Shown piece by piece: positions 57,588 through 60,202 of a stretch of 60,202 nt of DNA. Source of the stretch: a virus. Where the stretch lies: positions 1 through 60,202 of the IMG/VR virus record IMGVR_UViG_3300047094_000987; one strand, given 5' to 3'. Both the position numbers and the translations under genes were made by a program. The first letter of the stretch is position 1. Each line of letters starts with the position of its first letter. The notes under the pieces were generated by a model that saw nothing but the letters and a program-made list of their open reading frames with translations, ran no database searches and was not told the origin of the DNA.

Positions 57588-57843
57588 TCAATTTCGGGGG
57601 AATAACAATATCGTTTGGTGTAACGACGGCATACTTATAATTATACCGCTTACAGGTCATTATTGCAAGTGTATCATCGACTTCTACAACATCCATTTCA
57701 GTATCTTCTTGCTCTTCAAGCATCAAAGCATAACGAACCGCATCATCTTCTTCTTCAAAGAGGAAAAGAACTTTTTCCCCATATCGGTTTTGAACAGCGT
57801 ATGCTCCGTCTTCTTTTTGATCTTTAAGAGTGAGAAGAAACAT
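57556..57843 (-). CDS. DUF3110-like protein, 95 aa
   Basis: KVLFLFEEEDDAVRYALMLE and EMDVVEVDDTLA match DUF3110, a short domain widespread in cyanobacteria. Sits between gp46 and gp47, a cyanophage-specific insertion. It overlaps gp46 by 32 bases. Function unknown. Confidence 0.8.
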   Translation of the reverse strand: MFLLTLKDQKEDGAYAVQNRYGEKVLFLFEEEDDAVRYALMLEEQEDTEMDVVEVDDTLAIMTCKRYNYKYAVVTPNDIVIPPKLNDNLSKDPLA

Positions 57844-58883
57844 TACTCAACCTCGCAAGCCTGTGAGTATATTTTTTGTAGAATTCCTTTGATAATTGAT
57901 TTATCACAATCAATTTCAGATTCGTCAATATATCTATTCAAAATAGAAATTGTGTTTTCAGTTTCCTCAACTTCGAAATCTTCATCTATGTGAATTTCAA
58001 AGTTCTCTACAATTTTGAGTTCTTGAATTCCAGAAGAATAAAGTTTATCAATGAACTTCTCAAAATTCTTTTGATCGCTCTTCTTTTTAACAATTACCTT
58101 TACAATTTTACTCTGATATTCACGAGCATCGAATAGTTTATAGTTTGTATCTTCATAATAAACGTTGTAGAAGAGTTTGAATGGATTATTAACTGGTTCA
58201 AACTCTAAGGTATCAGTATCAAAAATATGAAATCCTCTGGTATCATTCACATCATTCCAGAACATCTCATAAGGATTTCCTAGGTAGAAGATTTTTCCGT
58301 TATTCGATCGAGTGTGATAGTGTCCCGAGAAGACAAGTTCGAACTTGTCAAATAGTTCGCTTTCCATACCGTCTTCCATGACGTGTCCACGATGCGCTCT
58401 AAATCCATTGAGTTCAAGGTGCCCCATCGCACACTTGCAAGATACACTTTGAATAAGTTTGAAAGTAGTTTCCTCATTTTCTTGATTAATCCAGGGTATA
58501 AACAGAACTTTAAGTTTATCCAGTTTAACTTCGGTTGCTTCTGAATAGACTTTTACGTTTTCATATTGCTTTAACAATAAATCTACAGTATTGACCGAGT
58601 TAGTATTTTTATAGTAAGCAGTATGATTTCCAACAATGGTATGAACAGTAACGCCCATTTGTTGGAGACGATCATAATAATTTTCTTTTGCCCATTCAAG
58701 TGCCCATAAGTCAATTGATCTGCGATTATCAAAAGTATCGCCCATATCAATAACTGTCTTGATATTATTTTCCTCTAAGTAAGGAAAGAAAATTTCATCA
58801 TAGAATTTTTTGAAATAATCGTGAAGAAACTTAGAGGATTTACGGGCCCCGAAATGCTGATCTGTTATAATGGCAACCTTCAT
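57843..58883 (-). CDS. 47: Recombination endonuclease subunit gp47 (Mre11/SbcD-like)
   Basis: 346 aa metallophosphoesterase: IITDQHFGARKSS, VIDMGDTFDNRRS, VGNHTAYYKN, MGHLELNG and FSGHYHTRSNN are the five metal-binding motifs in order. Nuclease partner of gp46. Confidence 0.97.
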   Translation of the reverse strand: MKVAIITDQHFGARKSSKFLHDYFKKFYDEIFFPYLEENNIKTVIDMGDTFDNRRSIDLWALEWAKENYYDRLQQMGVTVHTIVGNHTAYYKNTNSVNTVDLLLKQYENVKVYSEATEVKLDKLKVLFIPWINQENEETTFKLIQSVSCKCAMGHLELNGFRAHRGHVMEDGMESELFDKFELVFSGHYHTRSNNGKIFYLGNPYEMFWNDVNDTRGFHIFDTDTLEFEPVNNPFKLFYNVYYEDTNYKLFDAREYQSKIVKVIVKKKSDQKNFEKFIDKLYSSGIQELKIVENFEIHIDEDFEVEETENTISILNRYIDESEIDCDKSIIKGILQKIYSQACEVE

Positions 58884-59407
58884 CGGTTAGTTTTGTAGGC
58901 AACGTTATCTTTGATTGTATTATAGTCCGAACTGCTTCCAGAAAGCAAGCTATCGTCAACCATCATAACCTCATCAAAACCAGTTCGTTCAATGATCTTG
59001 GTCTTGATTTCCAGTTGCTTCTTCTCCTTTTGAATACGACGGAGAAAAGCATAGTGAATAATTTGAGTAAAGTAAGCAAAGGGGTTTTTAGACTTCTCAG
59101 GATCAAAGTTGTGAATATATTGAACACAATTTTCAATACCATCAGAGATCATATCATCTCTAAACATATAATTCACAAAGTTTGGTTTGTATGAAAGATG
59201 TGTAGCGATTTTCAAGAAACACTCACCCAGATAATTAGAGATTGGTGGTTTACCTTCCCAGTGCTTTGCTCTTTCCTCTTTGGGTTGCTTTGTGAGATCT
59301 TTATCGTACTTCTTCAAGTATGATTTTTCAACTTTAGTTCTATAAACAATTAATGCTTCAAGTAACTCTTTGTTGTTTACATAATGTTCTGATTTCTTCT
59401 TGGACAT
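58880..59407 (-). CDS. 55: Late transcription sigma-like factor gp55
   Basis: 175 aa. The region RDDMISDGIENCVQYIHNFD and NPFAYFTQIIHYAFLRRIQK corresponds to sigma region 2 as in T4 gp55. It directs host RNA polymerase to NATAAATA late promoters, more than a dozen of which are seen in this window. A sigma-70 promoter lies upstream (59444-59471). Confidence 0.93.
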   Translation of the reverse strand: MSKKKSEHYVNNKELLEALIVYRTKVEKSYLKKYDKDLTKQPKEERAKHWEGKPPISNYLGECFLKIATHLSYKPNFVNYMFRDDMISDGIENCVQYIHNFDPEKSKNPFAYFTQIIHYAFLRRIQKEKKQLEIKTKIIERTGFDEVMMVDDSLLSGSSSDYNTIKDNVAYKTNR

Positions 59408-59443
59408 AACATCGGTCTTTGTAGATAAATTTTCGTTATGTAT

Positions 59444-59471
59444 ATTATACCATACTTTCAGGACTTGACAA
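59444..59471 (-). promoter_or_regulatory. Sigma-70 promoter of gp55-47-46 operon
   Basis: TTGTCA (59466-59471), 16-bp spacer, TATAAT (59444-59449) on the minus strand. Its -35 shares bases with the divergent plus-strand cassette. Confidence 0.7.
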
Positions 59472-59514
59472 CATACGAAATTATGAGTAGAATCCCTTTG
59501 TTCCCGTTGAAGAT
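59465..59514 (+). promoter_or_regulatory. Early promoter cassette, copy 2, directed antisense
   Basis: TTGACA (59465-59470), 17-bp spacer, TAGAAT (59488-59493), then TTTGTTCCCGTTGAAGAT. It reads rightward into the antisense of the 137-aa gene and uvsW. From 59483 to 59514 it matches copy 1 (13899-13930) at 30 of 32 bases. Confidence 0.7.
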
Positions 59515-59520
59515 GAGACT

Positions 59521-59934
59521 CTAGCTTTCTTTATTATCTTTAAGATCTTTACGAAAAATATTCTCTAAGTTCTTTCTAGCATCTTCAACAGAAGAGATAT
59601 ATCCCATCTTATTTGATATCTTTACCTTACCATCCAGTTCTATATCAACATCTTCTTCATTAAGATATCTCTCATAGAAGGTTATCATTTGACTTTCTTT
59701 AACTTCAGTCATAGTAACGATCTTATCGTATTTTATAATAAAGAAATCATCAGATGGTATTTCCATCCATGGTTTTACTTTTACGTATTGACCTATATGA
59801 TTATTAATAACTTTCATTATGACAGGATTTTGAAGAATTATGATAGGATCCCCATCATTCTCATCAACACATATTAGAGAAAATATTTCTTCACCTGTTA
59901 CTAATTTGATTGCTGCGTAAAACTCTTCTCCCAT
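59521..59934 (-). CDS. Small beta protein, Sm-like paralog 3, 137 aa
   Basis: YAAIKLVTGEEIFSLICVDE, LQNPVIMKVINN, VKPWMEIPSDDFFIIK and IVTMTEVKESQMITFYERYL follow the order seen in the genes at 42374 and 42624: a K-L-x-x-G-E-x-I start, NP, PWM and a closing Tyr helix. Probably a duplicated family of small barrel proteins (fold guess). Its 3' end faces the antisense promoter cassette. Confidence 0.72.
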   Translation of the reverse strand: MGEEFYAAIKLVTGEEIFSLICVDENDGDPIIILQNPVIMKVINNHIGQYVKVKPWMEIPSDDFFIIKYDKIVTMTEVKESQMITFYERYLNEEDVDIELDGKVKISNKMGYISSVEDARKNLENIFRKDLKDNKES

Positions 59935-60202
59935 TAGTTTTTAAGCGGTATGTTTACAATATCATAATTAAAGTTTTCTTCGTTATAAACTTTTATTCTT
60001 TCTATTAGATGATTAAGAGTATAATTTTTTCTTGATTTATAACTGATATCATCGGCAATGTCATATAGAGTTGCTTTTGATTTATTTTCACTTTTTCTTA
60101 GGACCCTTCCGATTGATTGGAGATTTCTGATTCTTGATTTACTAGGGGAAGCAAAGATGACATTATGTAGATTTCTAATGTTAATACCAGTAGAAAAAGT
60201 GC
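59934..60202 (-). CDS. uvsW: Partial UvsW helicase, C-terminal end
   Basis: Only the last ~88 residues are in the window. VIFASPSKSRIRNLQSIGRV and LRKSENKSKATLYDIADDIS match the end of the T4 UvsW helicase (motif VI QSxGRxxR). UvsW unwinds branched DNA and R-loops. The stop overlaps the next ATG by one base. Confidence 0.85.
   Translation of the reverse strand, partial: TFSTGINIRNLHNVIFASPSKSRIRNLQSIGRVLRKSENKSKATLYDIADDISYKSRKNYTLNHLIERIKVYNEENFNYDIVNIPLKN

Overview
The window reads as about 60 kb of a T4-like cyanophage (a marine cyanomyovirus, most likely infecting Synechococcus or Prochlorococcus). The T4 replication and recombination core is present in T4 order on the minus strand: uvsW (partial), gp55, gp47, gp46, gp45, gp44, gp62, regA, gp43, uvsX, gp41 and a gp61-type primase. 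It is interleaved with genes typical of cyanophages: pstS, cobS-like, mazG, hsp20, nrdA/nrdB, a 2OG-Fe(II) oxygenase and a DUF3110 protein. The DNA is AT-rich and nearly all genes abut or overlap by ATGA or TAATG junctions. No psbA/psbD or major capsid gene lies in this window.

Layout. 1-4.5 kb: small genes, eight-tRNA set members, a phosphate-binding protein (pstS) behind a likely Pho box, an SLH/OprB-type porin, and a tRNA cluster that also holds two tRNA-sized, tRNA-like elements. 4.6-7.6 kb: a secreted lysozyme-like gene, and a divergent plus-strand operon of four exported or membrane proteins. 7.6-13.9 kb: a minus-strand block of small membrane proteins, a SNase-like nuclease, a holin candidate, a 723-aa autotransporter-like protein, and two cell-wall enzymes sharing one N-terminal module. 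13.9-19.1 kb: the only other plus-strand block, modular tail/adhesin genes. 19.1-23.7 kb and 52-55.7 kb: long disordered virion-type proteins behind late promoters. 23.9-31.2 kb: nrdB, homing endonuclease, nrdA, primase and small genes. 31.3-36 kb: virion-type proteins including a nucleotidyltransferase with a capsid-targeting-like N-terminus. 36-52 kb and 55.7-60.2 kb: replication, repair and chaperone-like genes.

Regulation can be read directly. Host-type sigma-70 promoters (TTGAC- hexamer, 17-bp spacer, TATAAT-like) sit before tRNAs, pstS-neighbouring genes and replication genes. T4-type late promoters (NATAAATA, the target of the gp55 factor encoded here) sit before virion, lysis and homing-endonuclease genes. 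Six late promoters share an extended form WATAAATAYYTAAAAA. Many promoters are fused to the U-tract of the preceding terminator, so stop and restart signals form one compact unit.

The points most worth pursuing are: a 32-bp element (30/32 identical) present twice in opposite orientation, each carrying a TTGACA-N17-TAGAAT promoter, one of them antisense; the two tRNA-like elements; an AAA+ (CobS-like) plus zincin-VWA gene pair; a PD-ExK nuclease next to a Dam methylase; a large set of envelope-directed proteins (porin, autotransporter-like protein, exported paralogs); and a modular family of probable internal virion proteins. All functions are inferred from reading sequence; no searches were run.
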